Below are positions 39,647 through 49,498 of a stretch of DNA of 64,000 nucleotides, in pieces. Each line of letters begins with the position of its first letter. Position 1 is the first letter of the stretch. Below the pieces are notes generated by a model. That model did not search any database. It was given only the letters and a program-made list of their open reading frames with translations, and was not told where the DNA came from. Source of the DNA: CAVWUA01 sp963758025 (lineage in GTDB: Bacteria > Planctomycetota > Planctomycetia > Isosphaerales > Isosphaeraceae); assembly GCA_963758025.1 (NCBI GenBank), contig CAVWUA010000012.1:124001-188000 (forward strand), given 5' to 3'. Made by a program: the position numbers and the translations under genes.

Positions 39647-39829
39647 ATGTCAGGTTTGCTTAAGTGGGCACTTGTATTTCTGGTGATCGCGGGCATCGCG
39701 GCCCTCTTCGGCTTCGGTGGCATCGCCGAAGGCGCTGAAGACATCGCCAAGGTGTTGTTCTTCATCTTCATCGGGATCTTCGCCATCCTGGGCATTCTCG
39801 GGATGACCGTTTACAAGACGGTGACTTGA
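39647..39829 (+). CDS. DUF1328 small membrane protein
   Basis: A 60-residue protein with two membrane helices: MSGLLKWALVFLVIAGIAAL and VLFFIFIGIFAILGILGM. The motif ALFGFGGIAEGAEDIAKVLF is typical of the DUF1328/YtjA family, whose function is unknown. The ATG at 39647 has CGGAGGA at a proper distance; a TTG two codons upstream is less likely. Confidence 0.85.
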   Translation: MSGLLKWALVFLVIAGIAALFGFGGIAEGAEDIAKVLFFIFIGIFAILGILGMTVYKTVT

Positions 39830-39983
39830 CGCCGATGACGCCGAATCGACTCGATCGCCCGGTGATTCACCTGGACGTTTGAGTGAAATGGAGGATCTGG
39901 GCGTGACGCAGAACGCCCCCAAGGGTCAGTTCCGGGAGCCAGGGGTAATCCCCTTGATGCCGGAGAACACGCTCAAATTCTCT

Positions 39984-40061
39984 CAACCCTGCCCTGAAGG
40001 CGTATTTTGTCGTCTATTGTGAGACGACAAAATACGCCTTCAGGGCAGGGTTGTTTTCTTT
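39984..40061. repeat. 32-bp perfect hairpin followed by T-rich tail
   Basis: The arms 39984-40015 and 40022-40053 are exact complements over 32 bases with only a six-base loop (ATTGTG), followed by TTTTCTTT. The arms include CTGAAGGCGTATTTTGTCGT. It is far longer than an ordinary terminator. It may be a mobile palindrome that also ends transcription in the long gap between the DUF1328 gene and the lyase gene. Confidence 0.8.
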
Positions 40062-40256
40062 GTGGCTCATGTCCCAGAGACGTTTCCACTTCGGTGCGAG
40101 GCGAACTACGTAACTCCTAAAGAAGTTGATTAGGTATTTATCATGGCATCGGCGTGAGCCGCCAGATGCACGCGAGGGATACGTTAAACCACGCACGATG
40201 GGTGCGAATCGTCGATTCAGAATGCCAACTCGCGATGGAGTTCGAGGAAGATCGTT

Positions 40257-42167
40257 ATGCTCAAGACCAGCTCCCTCAGGATCTTGGCGGCGGTGGTCGT
40301 CCTGATCGTCCCCCTCGTCCGGACAGGGTTCGCGGGGAACTCGAACACCGGCGCCGCGAAGGCCAGGCGGCAGATGGAAAGTCTGGGCCGAGGTGTCGTC
40401 GCGATCCATCAGGGCGGCGGGGTGGTCTATGTGGGATGGCGCCTGCTGGGGACCGATCCGGATGATATCGCGTTTAACCTCTATCGCTCGCTCGGTGAAG
40501 ATGAGCCCGTCAAGCTCAACGCCGAGCCGATCATGGATACAACGAACTTCGAAGACCGAAACGTGGACCTCAGCCGGGGGGTCTCTTACGTCGTGCGGCC
40601 CGTTCTCGATGGCGTGGAACAACCCGCGAGCGCACCGTGGAGTCTCCCGCCTGATGCCCCGGCCCGACCGTATCTCTCGGTCCCGCTTCAGACCCCCGAA
40701 GGCTATCAACCCAACGATGTCTCGGTCGGTGACCTGACCGGCAACGGGGAATATGAACTGGTTGTCCACATGGCGGGGCGGGGTCGGGACAATTCGCAGG
40801 CAGGGGACACGGACCCGCCGATCTTGCAGGCGTACACACTCGACGGCACACGGCTCTGGACCATCCGCCTGGGGAAGAACATCCGCGAAGGTGCTCATTA
40901 CACCCAGTTCATCGTGTACGACCTGGACGGCGACGGCCGGGCGGAGGTCGCGTGCAAGACCGCCGACGGAACGGTCGATGGTCAGGGAAAGGTCGTCGGC
41001 GACCCGGAGGCCGACTGGCGGAACGACCGGGGCACGATCCTCGCCGGGCCGGAATATCTCTCCCTATTTGATGGCCGGACAGGCGCTGCGCTGGCGACGA
41101 CCGATTACATTCCGCCCCGGGGCCGGGTCGCGGATTGGGGGGACGATTACGGCAATCGCGTGGACCGGTTCCTCGCCTGCGTCGCGTATCTTGACGGCCA
41201 GCGCCCGAGCCTCGTGATGTGCCGCGGCTACTACACCCGCACCGTGCTCGCGGCCTGGAACTGGCGCGATGGCAGGCTGACCCATCTCTGGACTTTCGAC
41301 AGCCACGACGAGACGCCCGGCAACCGTCGGTATGCCGGCCAGGGCAATCATAGTGTTTCCGTCGCCGATGTCGATGCCGACGGCCACGATGAGATCATCT
41401 ACGGCGGCATGGTGGTCGATCACGACGGCCAGGGGCTCTACTCGACCGGCCTGGGGCACGGAGACGCCCAGCATACCAGCGACCTCGACCCGAACCGGCC
41501 GGGTCTGGAAACCTTCTCCATCCACGAACACCCGCGCCACGAGCACGGCATCGACCTGCGCGACGCCCGGACCGGAGAGATCCTCTGGAGTCACCCGTCG
41601 CCGGATGTGGGCCGGGGCCTGGCGATCGACATCGATCCGCGACATCCCGGCGCGGAGTGCTGGGCGTCCGGTCGGGGCCTGAACGCGCTGTACGACATCC
41701 AGGGTGAGCCGATCTCCGAGACCAAGCCCCGGTCCTGCAACATGGCCGTCTGGTGGGACGCCGACCCGCTCCGCGAACTACTCGACGGCACGACCATCGC
41801 GAAGTGGGACTGGGAGCAACACCGGACCGTGAGGCTCCTGGACGCCGCGCGGTTCGGTTGCGCCTCAATCAACGGCTCAAAGGCCAACCCGAACCTCTCG
41901 GCCGACATTCTCGGCGACTGGCGTGAAGAGGTGATCTGGCGTACCCGCGACAACCAGGAATTGCGGATTTTCACGACGACCATCCCGGCGACGAACCGCA
42001 TCGTCACTCTGATGCACGATCCCGTCTATCGGCTCGGCGTCGCCAGCGAGAACGTCGGCTACAACCAGCCGCCGCACACGGGGTTTCACCTCGGCCAGGG
42101 CATGAGCCCGCGCCCCGCCCCGCCCGGCGACCGGCCGGGCCGGCCCCGGCCCGCGCCCTTGACTTGA
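40257..42167 (+). CDS. Secreted rhamnogalacturonan lyase, PL11 family
   Basis: A 636-residue protein with a signal peptide (RILAAVVVLIVPLVRTGFAG). The rest matches family PL11 rhamnogalacturonan lyases: MESLGRGVVAIHQGGGVVYV, WRLLGTDPDDIAFNLYR, YDLDGDGRAEVACKTADGT, VSVADVDADGHDEIIYGGMV and NPNLSADILGDWREEVIWR. Several DxDxDG calcium loops support an eight-bladed propeller. It cleaves the rhamnose-galacturonic acid backbone of pectin outside the cell. The chain ends in a Pro/Arg-rich tail. Confidence 0.92.
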   Translation: MLKTSSLRILAAVVVLIVPLVRTGFAGNSNTGAAKARRQMESLGRGVVAIHQGGGVVYVGWRLLGTDPDDIAFNLYRSLGEDEPVKLNAEPIMDTTNFEDRNVDLSRGVSYVVRPVLDGVEQPASAPWSLPPDAPARPYLSVPLQTPEGYQPNDVSVGDLTGNGEYELVVHMAGRGRDNSQAGDTDPPILQAYTLDGTRLWTIRLGKNIREGAHYTQFIVYDLDGDGRAEVACKTADGTVDGQGKVVGDPEADWRNDRGTILAGPEYLSLFDGRTGAALATTDYIPPRGRVADWGDDYGNRVDRFLACVAYLDGQRPSLVMCRGYYTRTVLAAWNWRDGRLTHLWTFDSHDETPGNRRYAGQGNHSVSVADVDADGHDEIIYGGMVVDHDGQGLYSTGLGHGDAQHTSDLDPNRPGLETFSIHEHPRHEHGIDLRDARTGEILWSHPSPDVGRGLAIDIDPRHPGAECWASGRGLNALYDIQGEPISETKPRSCNMAVWWDADPLRELLDGTTIAKWDWEQHRTVRLLDAARFGCASINGSKANPNLSADILGDWREEVIWRTRDNQELRIFTTTIPATNRIVTLMHDPVYRLGVASENVGYNQPPHTGFHLGQGMSPRPAPPGDRPGRPRPAPLT

Positions 42168-42388
42168 GGCGCCGCGGGAGGCGTCCAGCGGGCGGGAATT
42201 CCGATCGAATTGATCGCTGAACCGTCGGCGGGTGGCACAGTTAACGGTGCGTCAATTACCTGCACGAATCCGAGGGGACCCTTGTCCTCCTCGAAACCCG
42301 GCAGGTTATTGACTCGTCGTTCCGATCCTTTTCCGGTTGCCTCTGATCAAAGACGACCAGGGGTGCCCGGCGTCAGGGGGCTTCCGCC

Positions 42389-42592
42389 ATGTGGGATGAG
42401 CAAGAGCGATTCGCCCGAGGCATCGTCAACGTCCTCGCATGGACTCTGGGAGCCATCGGTGTCGCCACGGCCGGCGTCAGCCTCGACTTTCGATCGCCGG
42501 CTATCTTCCTGACGTTCCTCCAGTTCCTCGCCATCCTGGCGTGCCTCGTCCTGACCTGGACCTGGTCGTGGGAGGCTTTATGGTGGTCTTGA
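42389..42592 (+). CDS. Small two-helix membrane protein
   Basis: A 67-residue protein beginning MWDEQERFARGIVNVLAW with helices VLAWTLGAIGVATAGV and LTFLQFLAILACLVLTW. No family was recognised. Codon use matches the region, but the short length keeps confidence moderate. Confidence 0.45.
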   Translation: MWDEQERFARGIVNVLAWTLGAIGVATAGVSLDFRSPAIFLTFLQFLAILACLVLTWTWSWEALWWS

Positions 42593-42807
42593 TCGGCGTT
42601 CTGTCCCTCTGTGGCCGTCGTCTGCCGAATGGCTCTCATGGCGTTAAAGGCTCGACGCCTGAACTCTCTATGGCCACAGGCCGTCGCGAAGGGCAGAAAG
42701 AATAATTTCGCCTGGATTTTCCAGGTCGCCTTGGACCAGTGCTCCGGTTCTGTCGGATCAAGACACTGGTCAAAACGACCTGGGGCACCCGGCGCGAGAG
42801 CCGATCT

Positions 42808-43280
42808 TCAGAACCACCTCTTCTCTCGTAATGTGACCTCTCTCCGCCCGCCGTCAATGGTGAGTTTCAGCTTGTTCGCCACAATCACCCTCAGTCCAAT
42901 TAACGGCAAACGTGGCGCTTCCTCGTCCATCACGGTGATTCCTTGCGGCATCTCCAGAGGATAGCTGCCTCCCTTCAATTCGGCCGTTCCGGGGACGTTC
43001 CGGTGCAGACGGACATCGCCGCGTACTGCACGACCCTCCGCCGATCGACTTCCAGCTCACCGATTCGCTTCAGACGGGCACCTGTCCAGCGTTGAAGCTG
43101 TTCCGTGGCGATGGAGAGGTTGTGGCCGTGTCCGGTATCCAGCAGGGCGGGCAGCGGTCTCAGAACGTCGTTGATGCTGATCCAGACAATGATCTGGTTG
43201 CGATGCACGTCCATCACGTCGTTGCCCACCGAGACGACATGAGGACGGTCGGTGATCGGCAGACGATCCAGAATCTTCAT
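42808..43280 (-). CDS. Retropepsin-like (clan AA) aspartic protease family protein (frameshifted)
   Basis: About 157 residues. The active-site-type motif LLDTGHGHNLSIA is near residue 47, and a closing segment RLPLIGLRVIVANKLKL near residue 130 looks like the second conserved hydrophobic-Gly motif of retropepsins. The frame changes near 43,008; repair gives AADVRLHRNVPGTAELKGGS through to KRW at the end. As a monomer it would need to dimerise to form an active site. The start codon ATG overlaps the stop of the upstream small gene (ATGA), so both are co-translated. Confidence 0.65.
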
Positions 43281-43471
43281 TCGTCGGGGTGAAACTCCCC
43301 GAACTCGTACAGAGAACGGTCAGAGTGGTCAATCGCGGCCAGCTTAAAGAGCTTTCGATAGACGTCTTCGCGCACGATCAGGTAGGCGGTGTGGGTCTGC
43401 GCGTCTTCGATCCTCACCGGCTCTTCACCCGCTTTTTCAATAGCTTTCCGCTGCTCTTCGGTAATGGTCAT
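43277..43471 (-). CDS. Small antitoxin-like protein preceding the retropepsin-like gene
   Basis: A 64-residue protein beginning MTITEEQRKAIEKAGEEPVR and continuing YLIVREDVYRKLFKLAAID. The pattern resembles small antitoxin-type proteins found before toxin genes in cyanobacteria and planctomycetes, but the gene that follows encodes an aspartic-protease-like protein. The stop overlaps the next start by four bases (ATGA). Function is unknown; a regulator or folding partner is possible. Confidence 0.6.
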   Translation of the reverse strand: MTITEEQRKAIEKAGEEPVRIEDAQTHTAYLIVREDVYRKLFKLAAIDHSDRSLYEFGEFHPDE

Positions 43472-43562
43472 GGGAACCTCCCCACCTCGATTGTACCGTG
43501 CCGCTCGCGCCGGGGAAGGGCGGGGAAGGCCCACGCTCCTCAACGCCCTCGCGTCATGCTCC

Positions 43563-45353
43563 TCATTCCTCTCCATCAAACGTCTTCATGAGTTCCGGGA
43601 GATACTTCACCGGCAGCGTGCCGTGGGAGAGAACTGCCTCGTGGTAGCGGCCGAGTTGGAATTCGTTGCCCCGGCGCGCTGGACGGCCTGGCGGAGTCGG
43701 TAGAAGGCGGTACGGCCGACGAAGTAGGTCGAGAGCTGGCAGGAACTCTGCTTCGCCCGGATGATCTTGCCGACGGCTTCCCCCTCGGTCTGGAAGGCGC
43801 GGCCGGCGAGCAACTCCATCGCCTCGTCGTCGGTCATGTTCCCCGCGTGCATCTCGTGGTCGAGGATCGCGTTGACCACCGCGCGGAGGTAGAACTTCAA
43901 CTGCTGGAGCCGGAGCTTCAGGTCGCCGCCGCCGAACCCCTGGTCGAGCATCATCTGTTCGGTATAGACGGCCCACCCCTCGGCGAACGTTCCCGACGAG
44001 AGCACCCGGCGCACCAGGGAAGGGCAACTGTTGCTGTATTCGAGCTGGACATAGTGCCCCGGATACCCCTCATGGATCGTCAGGATCTTGAGCATCTCAT
44101 GATTATATTCCCGCAAGAGGCTCTCCACGCGCTCGGCGTCCCAGTCGGCCGGGGGTGGGCTGATGGCGTACTCGCTGCCCCCCTTCGGGTCGAGCGGCGG
44201 CGCGGGGTTCAGGTAGGCGAGCGAGTTGCCCCGCATGAACTCGGGCATCTCAATGACCTTGCACTGATCCGGCTCGGGCAGGCGGAGGATGTCGGCCTGG
44301 GTGATGAACCGCTTGATGTCATCGACGGTCGCCCGGCCGTCGGCAACGAGGCTCTCGGGCGTGCCGTGGTCGTCGCCGATCCGTTCGAGCACGCGGCGGA
44401 CCATCGTCCGGCGCCCGGCCTCGTCGTCCGGCGGGACCGCCTCGCCGGGGAACATCGATGACCACAATTGCCGCGCGATCACCGCCATCTCGTTCTCGAC
44501 ACGGGTGGCCTCGGCCCGCGCCTCGGCCAGCACCTCGTCGGCGGAAAGACCCGCGTCCAGCTCCAGTTCGAGCTTCTTGGCGAACAGCTCCGGCCCGATC
44601 CGCCAGTCGTCGTCGGCCTTCGGCAGGACCTCGTCCTTGAGGAAGGCCAGATAGGTCTTCAGCGCCTCGGCGATGGCCCCGGCCCGCTCGGCCAGAGGGC
44701 CGTCGTCCTTCGGACGGTCGGCGAGGAGGAAAATCTCGTTCTCGTAGAACCCGATGGCCCCCTCGGTCTGCCGGATCGCCGTCTCGACTTTCACCTTCGG
44801 CGGCGTGCCGATCGTCTCGCGCGCGATCTCAACCACCTTGGGGATCGCCCGCATGCGCTCCAGGGCGTTCTGGACGTTCGTCTCCCGCGGCAAGCTCGAC
44901 TGCGTGAGCAGCAGGTAGATGCTCTCGGTGAGGTAATCGCCGTAGATGCGCGGGTCGTCGGCGAACGGGTCGAACGTCTCGGTCAGCCAGATTTCCCGGG
45001 TGAGGTGGTGCCGGAGGATCTCGTAGTCAATCTGACCGTCGCGCGTGAGCTTCTCGTAATCGACGGCCTCGGGACAGCTTCGCCAGCGTGCGCCGGTCGC
45101 GTTCGAGGTTCGCCGCGCGGGCCTCCGCCGAGATGTCGTCGAGCCGGTCGTCGAACCGGTGGTCCCCCAGCCGGGTGGCGGTCAGGGGCTGGTCCTCGAA
45201 AAGCTCGTCGAGATAGGCGCGGAAGAACGTGACGAGCTTCGCGTCCTCACTCATGGCGTTCCTGTCCTCGTTCTCGTCCGCGCGGAGCCGGGAGGGGAAC
45301 GCGAAAAGCCCCCACGCCAGCAACAACATCCCGATGCAAGGCCAGGGCTTCAT
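43563..45353 (-). CDS. DUF885 family protein, putative metallopeptidase (frameshifted)
   Basis: About 597 residues. A signal-like N-terminus (WPCIGMLLLAWGLFAFPSRL) precedes a DUF885 domain with the family motif TIHEGYPGHYVQLEYSN (an HExxH-like metal site), FAEGWAVYTEQMMLD and AVVNAILDHEMHAG. The frame changes near 45,075 (an extra C) and near 43,670; the true end reads RGNEFQLGRYHEAVLSHG and then MKTFDGEE. Family members are poorly known, possibly peptidases. It is exported and probably periplasmic. Confidence 0.8.
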
Positions 45354-45575
45354 CGCGGCTTGCCTCCTCACTGTATTTGGTATGGCTCGAAACCCGCTCG
45401 GCATGATCGCCAAACGGATCATAACCCCCACGTCCGCCGACGGAAAGGGCGGGATGATTTCGGGAACCGCTGGCATTTTGTTATTGCTAATGGTTGCGTG
45501 AGGTCATAGATTCGTGCTGTGAGGTTCATTTCTCCTCACGATGAAATGTACAACGGTCCATTGAGGTGCCGAAAC

Positions 45576-45977
45576 ATGCTGACGAGAGGACGTTTTGGTC
45601 TGGCCGGTCTTGGCCTGGCGGCGATGCTGACGCTGGGCACGGTCTCCCTGGTCGCCCAGGAATCCGGCTCGACAACGGCGGAGGAATCAACCCCTCCCGT
45701 CCGTCGGACCTACAACCCCGCGCGTCGGGTGCCGCCGTACTTCGCGCAGATCGGTTTGACGCCCGATCAGCGCGAGCAGATCTACTCCATCAAGGAGAAG
45801 CATCTGACGAAGATCGAGGAGCTGCGCTTGCAGATCGAGGCGGCCGAGGCCACCATGATGACCGAGTGCGAGAACGTGTTGACCGACGCCCAGAAGAAGC
45901 TGCTCGACCAGCGCCGCGCCGCCGCGGGCCGGGGCCGCGCCGCATCGAAACCGGCGACGACCGAGACGCCGGAGTGA
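45576..45977 (+). CDS. Exported hypothetical protein, Spy/CpxP-like helical type
   Basis: A 133-residue protein with a signal peptide (FGLAGLGLAAMLTLGTVSLV) and a helical region IGLTPDQREQIYSIKEKHLT, IEELRLQIEAAEATMM, LTDAQKKLLDQRR. This layout (LTxxQxxxI repeated) recalls periplasmic Spy/CpxP-like proteins, but no LTxxQ motif set is complete. The ATG at 45576 is preceded by GAGGTG. Function is unknown. Confidence 0.6.
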   Translation: MLTRGRFGLAGLGLAAMLTLGTVSLVAQESGSTTAEESTPPVRRTYNPARRVPPYFAQIGLTPDQREQIYSIKEKHLTKIEELRLQIEAAEATMMTECENVLTDAQKKLLDQRRAAAGRGRAASKPATTETPE

Positions 45978-46088
45978 CCTTATTCCGGGACCGCGGCAGG
46001 CTCACGCCTCGTCGCGGTCCGCGTTGGCTTCCAGGATGCTCGGGATGTCCCGCGCCATGTGCAGGATGTCGCCGAACAATCGTCCGGC

Positions 46089-46352
46089 TCATCGTGAGGC
46101 ATTCCCACTGTTTCGGCGACGTTCCTCCACTTCGCGACGGATCTCCTTCCAGAAGTCGTCCGTGACCTCAACCGCCTCGCCTTGCAGCCCCTCCAGCAGC
46201 AAGGCTTCCACCTTCTCCCTGGCCTGTTCCTTCTGAGCCTGTCGGATCAACTCCCGAAGATATTCGCTGGTGGAGCTGTATCCCCCCTTGGCGACCTGCT
46301 CCTCGACGAATACCTTCAGCGAATCCGGCAGCGAGATGTTCATGCTGGTCAT
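46089..46352 (-). CDS. ParD/CopG-type antitoxin
   Basis: An 87-residue protein starting MTSMNISLPDSLKVFVEEQV, a ribbon-helix-helix DNA-binding domain (GGYSSTSEYLRELIRQAQ) of the ParD family, followed by an acidic/basic helix EVTDDFWKEIRREVEERRR that normally wraps a ParE toxin. No ParE gene follows; downstream in the same frame only about 25 residues (LFGDILHMARDIPSILEANA...) are open before the next stop. It may be solitary or have lost its toxin. Confidence 0.82.
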   Translation of the reverse strand: MTSMNISLPDSLKVFVEEQVAKGGYSSTSEYLRELIRQAQKEQAREKVEALLLEGLQGEAVEVTDDFWKEIRREVEERRRNSGNASR

Positions 46353-46434
46353 GGCGCAGTCCTCCCAGAGGAACAGCGTAGCATGGCTGACAGATGTTGA
46401 CAAGAATTGTCAAGACGGCGTGGCGGGGGCATGG

Positions 46435-47583
46435 TCAGCGCGGGCCGGCGGCGAGGGCGTGCTGGTACACGTCGAGGTAGCGGTCGATGTTGCGGTCCAT
46501 GCCGAAGTGCTCGCGGGCGACTGGCCCGGTGGCGGCGGCGAGGCGGGCGGCGAGGTCCGGGTCGCGCAGGACCTGGAGGATGCCGTCGGCCAGGGGGGCG
46601 GGATCGACTGGCGTCAGCAAGCCCGCGCCGGTCTGGCCGAGAAGCGTCTGGTAGTCGGCGAAATCCGTCGCCACGATCGGCCGGCCGGCGGCGAGATAGA
46701 CGGCGATCTTGCTCTGCACGGAGTAATTCTCGCGGCAGGCGAGCCGGGGATGAACCAGCACGTCGGCGCGCCGGGTCAGGGCGACGACCTGCTCGGGGGT
46801 CTGACCGGCCAGGACGATCAGTTTCTCGCCGTGCGGCGCGATGCGGGCGCGGTACTCCTCGGCGGCCTCGGCCGGGCCGCCGACCAGCACGCAGCGGGCC
46901 TCCGGCATCGACTCGAAAACGCGAGGAAGGGCGTCGATCAGGACCGGCACCCCCTGGTTCGGGTGCACGATGCTGCCGACGTACATGATGACCTTGTGCT
47001 CGGGGCCGATCCCGGGAATCTCCGCCGGTTCCCCCGGCTGCTCATATTCCGCCAGGTTGATTCCGGGATAGATCACCGAGACGCGCTCGTCCGGCACCCC
47101 TTTTTCCTCGACGACGACCTGCCGCACCGGCTGCCCCAGGGTGATGATCGCCGCGGCGTGCCGGCAGACGGAGCGCTCGATCGCCCGGTACGAGCGGAAG
47201 ACCAGGCCCCGGCCGAGCCGGTCGCGCTCGACCTCCTCACCCAGCAGCGAGTGAATCTCGTACACCATCGGCCAGCCGAACAGCCGGCAGGCGGGCAGGG
47301 CACGGGTCGCCCCGCCGTAGTGCTGGGCGTGGACCAGATCGAACGGGTACTCGCGGGCGATCCGCCGCAATCCGTTGATCCAGGACGGCGGCGAGAGCGT
47401 GTACGACGGGGTTCCCTCAAAGTCCCCCCGACCGACCTTGCCCCAGGGCCGCCGCGCTTTCAGGTGCGCCAGGACGACATCAACGCCCCGCGACTTCAAG
47501 GCGCGGAGGATCTTGATTGGCAGCATGGCCGTCCCGTCGTAATCGCCGGGAACTTCAAAGGATGTGACCAGCAAGATGCGCAT
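46435..47583 (-). CDS. Glycosyltransferase family 4-type protein
   Basis: A 382-residue GT-B fold transferase: MRILLVTSFEVPGDYDGTAM with a flexible glycine-bearing N-terminus, DLVHAQHYGGATRALPACRL, VIYPGINLAEYEQP, KVIMYVGSIVHPNQGVPVLI and the donor-binding end YSVQSKIAVYLAAGRPIVAT. It adds a sugar from a nucleotide donor, probably to a surface glycan. The start at 47583 gives the proper N-terminal strand. Confidence 0.87.
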   Translation of the reverse strand: MRILLVTSFEVPGDYDGTAMLPIKILRALKSRGVDVVLAHLKARRPWGKVGRGDFEGTPSYTLSPPSWINGLRRIAREYPFDLVHAQHYGGATRALPACRLFGWPMVYEIHSLLGEEVERDRLGRGLVFRSYRAIERSVCRHAAAIITLGQPVRQVVVEEKGVPDERVSVIYPGINLAEYEQPGEPAEIPGIGPEHKVIMYVGSIVHPNQGVPVLIDALPRVFESMPEARCVLVGGPAEAAEEYRARIAPHGEKLIVLAGQTPEQVVALTRRADVLVHPRLACRENYSVQSKIAVYLAAGRPIVATDFADYQTLLGQTGAGLLTPVDPAPLADGILQVLRDPDLAARLAAATGPVAREHFGMDRNIDRYLDVYQHALAAGPR

Positions 47584-47829
47584 CGCGGGGGCTCCTTCCC
47601 CGTTCGTTTGTGGGTGCCGGGCCAAGGGCTGGGGCCACCAGCATAGTGGCCGCGTCCCGGGCGGGGAAGACCATTTGGCGGGGGCTCGTCCGGTTGGCTT
47701 CGTGCCGGTGAGGGACGCACCGTTTCCGCCTTCGAACCAGAATCGGGCAAAGTTCGGTGGACCGTTTGCCGAACAGAAGAAACGTGCTGGTCGGTTGGGA
47801 GGGCCATCGCAACGGAAAGGGAGGCCCGC

Positions 47830-48451
47830 ATGGCGGTGGAGGATGACTTACGACTGGCCTGGCAGGCGGCTCGGGACGGCCGTCCCCGTCGCCGCGATGC
47901 GCTCTTGACCCTCGCCCTGGCAAGCTGCGGGCCGGACGACGACTGGGCCGAGGCGGGACGCGCGCCGCCTGCTGCAACTGCGGCCCGATCATATCTTCGC
48001 CACCTTCCCAAGCCTCTCCAAAGCGCTGGACGACCCGAGGGTGGTCGCGTCCTTGATGCGGCTGCGGCAGGCATATCCGCCGGGCCGGGTCCGCTGGCTC
48101 CTGCTGCGCGATGCCGTGCGTACCGGGCCGTACCAGGGTCGTCACGTGCCGTTGTCGTTGATCCGGGACGAGCTGCTCGCCCCGGGCCTCGCGCGGAGCG
48201 GTCCCCGGCGGGACGAACCGGCCCCGTCCGCCGTTCCGGGACCTTCGGTTCGTCGCAAGGTCGCGCAGGTTCGGGCCCATGTGACGGTTCCGAATGCTCC
48301 GACCCGCGCCGCGGCACGACCGGCCCCGGCGCGACGCTCGGCGGAGCGGCCGACACCGACACCCCGCGACGCGGAACGCCGGGGGGCCCTGATCGCCCTC
48401 TATCTCGGCGTCTTGCGGACGCTGGCCGACCTGCTCGCCGAGGACGCGTGA
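47830..48451 (+). CDS. Hypothetical planctomycete protein (frameshifted)
   Basis: About 206 residues. It begins MAVEDDLRLAWQAARDGRPR; after a one-base shift near 47,960 it continues RRLLQLRPDHIFATFPSLSK, ALDDPRVVASLMRLRQAYPP, GRVRWLLLRDAVRTGPYQG, then a Pro/Arg/Ala-rich linker and a final helix LIALYLGVLRTLADLLAEDA. No domain was recognised. The gene starts about 250 bases from the divergent glycosyltransferase. Confidence 0.5.
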
Positions 48452-48550
48452 GGGCGTCGAAATCCGACCCATCTGGCCCACCGATTGCACGTTGGGAATG
48501 GACTGAGTCGCGATTTCCGCCCGATTTGGCATCCCTGGAGGACGCAGCCC

Positions 48551-49273
48551 ATGTTCACACACCGCAAGAAGCCGTTGTTCCCGGTCAAGGTCGGCGAGAC
48601 CAATCCCAAGTTCGCGCAGAAGCTCCTGGAGCAGTTCGGCGGCCGGTCCGGCGAGTTCACGGCCATGTCCGAATACTTCGTCCAGAGCTTCGCCTGCGAC
48701 AACACGAAGATCCGCGACATGCTGATGGACATCGCCACCGAGGAAATCGGCCACCTGGAGATGGTCGGCCTGATGGTCGAGCAGCTTCTCCGGGGCGCGG
48801 AACGTGAGAAAGCATACGAGGATACGCTGTTCTCCATGATGGGCCAAGGACCGCAGTTCGTCGATTCCCTGGGCAACGCCTGGACGAGCAACTGGATCCG
48901 CGCCTCGGGCGACGTCGTCGCTGACATGAAGCACAACATCTCGGCCGAGGCCGGCGCGAAGATGGCCTACGACCGCCTGATCCAGATGACCGACGACCCC
49001 GGCTGCAAGGAAACCCTGAACTACCTGATGACCCGCGAGATCTCGCACCAGCGGATGTTCACCCTCGCCCTGCAAAGCCTCGACAAGCAGATGGAAGGCA
49101 CCATCGAGCCAAAGTTCGAGCTGGACACCTACTACGACCTCTCCCGCACCGACGGCGACGACAAGGACCGCGGCCTCGGCACCGACGCGCGCGGCCCGTG
49201 GAACACCGACGGCTGGAACTTCGTCGCCAAGCCCGAAGACTCCCTCAAGAACGAGGTGCAAGGCCCGAAATAA
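48551..49273 (+). CDS. Manganese catalase
   Basis: A 240-residue di-manganese catalase that turns hydrogen peroxide into water and oxygen. Metal ligands are recognisable in GEFTAMSEYFVQSF (Glu), ATEEIGHLEMVG (Glu and His) and LMTREISHQRMF (Glu and His), within a four-helix bundle. The frame is intact. The start is the ATG at 48551, in MFTHRKKPLFPV. The C-terminal part (DTYYDLSRTDGDDKDRG) is the usual extension. Confidence 0.93.
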   Translation: MFTHRKKPLFPVKVGETNPKFAQKLLEQFGGRSGEFTAMSEYFVQSFACDNTKIRDMLMDIATEEIGHLEMVGLMVEQLLRGAEREKAYEDTLFSMMGQGPQFVDSLGNAWTSNWIRASGDVVADMKHNISAEAGAKMAYDRLIQMTDDPGCKETLNYLMTREISHQRMFTLALQSLDKQMEGTIEPKFELDTYYDLSRTDGDDKDRGLGTDARGPWNTDGWNFVAKPEDSLKNEVQGPK

Positions 49274-49498
49274 TCCGCGTCCCCTGGGAATCGTCACGCT
49301 CTCCAGCCGGGAGGCTCGGGCCTGGCCCCGCTTCCGCCTCCCGGTGCCGATATTCTCAAAAACGGCTTCAGCGGTGGCGGTTCGTCCGGTGGTGGGTTTG
49401 GTGGTGGCGGTTCCTGGTGATCCTCGGGAGACTTCGGCTCGCCATTTGCGACTGGAACCGCGATCGAAACAGGACCTCACGCCGCGACGGAGAGCACC

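Noticed and set aside
46000..46088. A tiny gene after parD (LFGDILHMARDIPSILEANADRDEA)
   Set aside because: About 25 codons with no start or ribosome site that convinces; perhaps the end of a lost gene.
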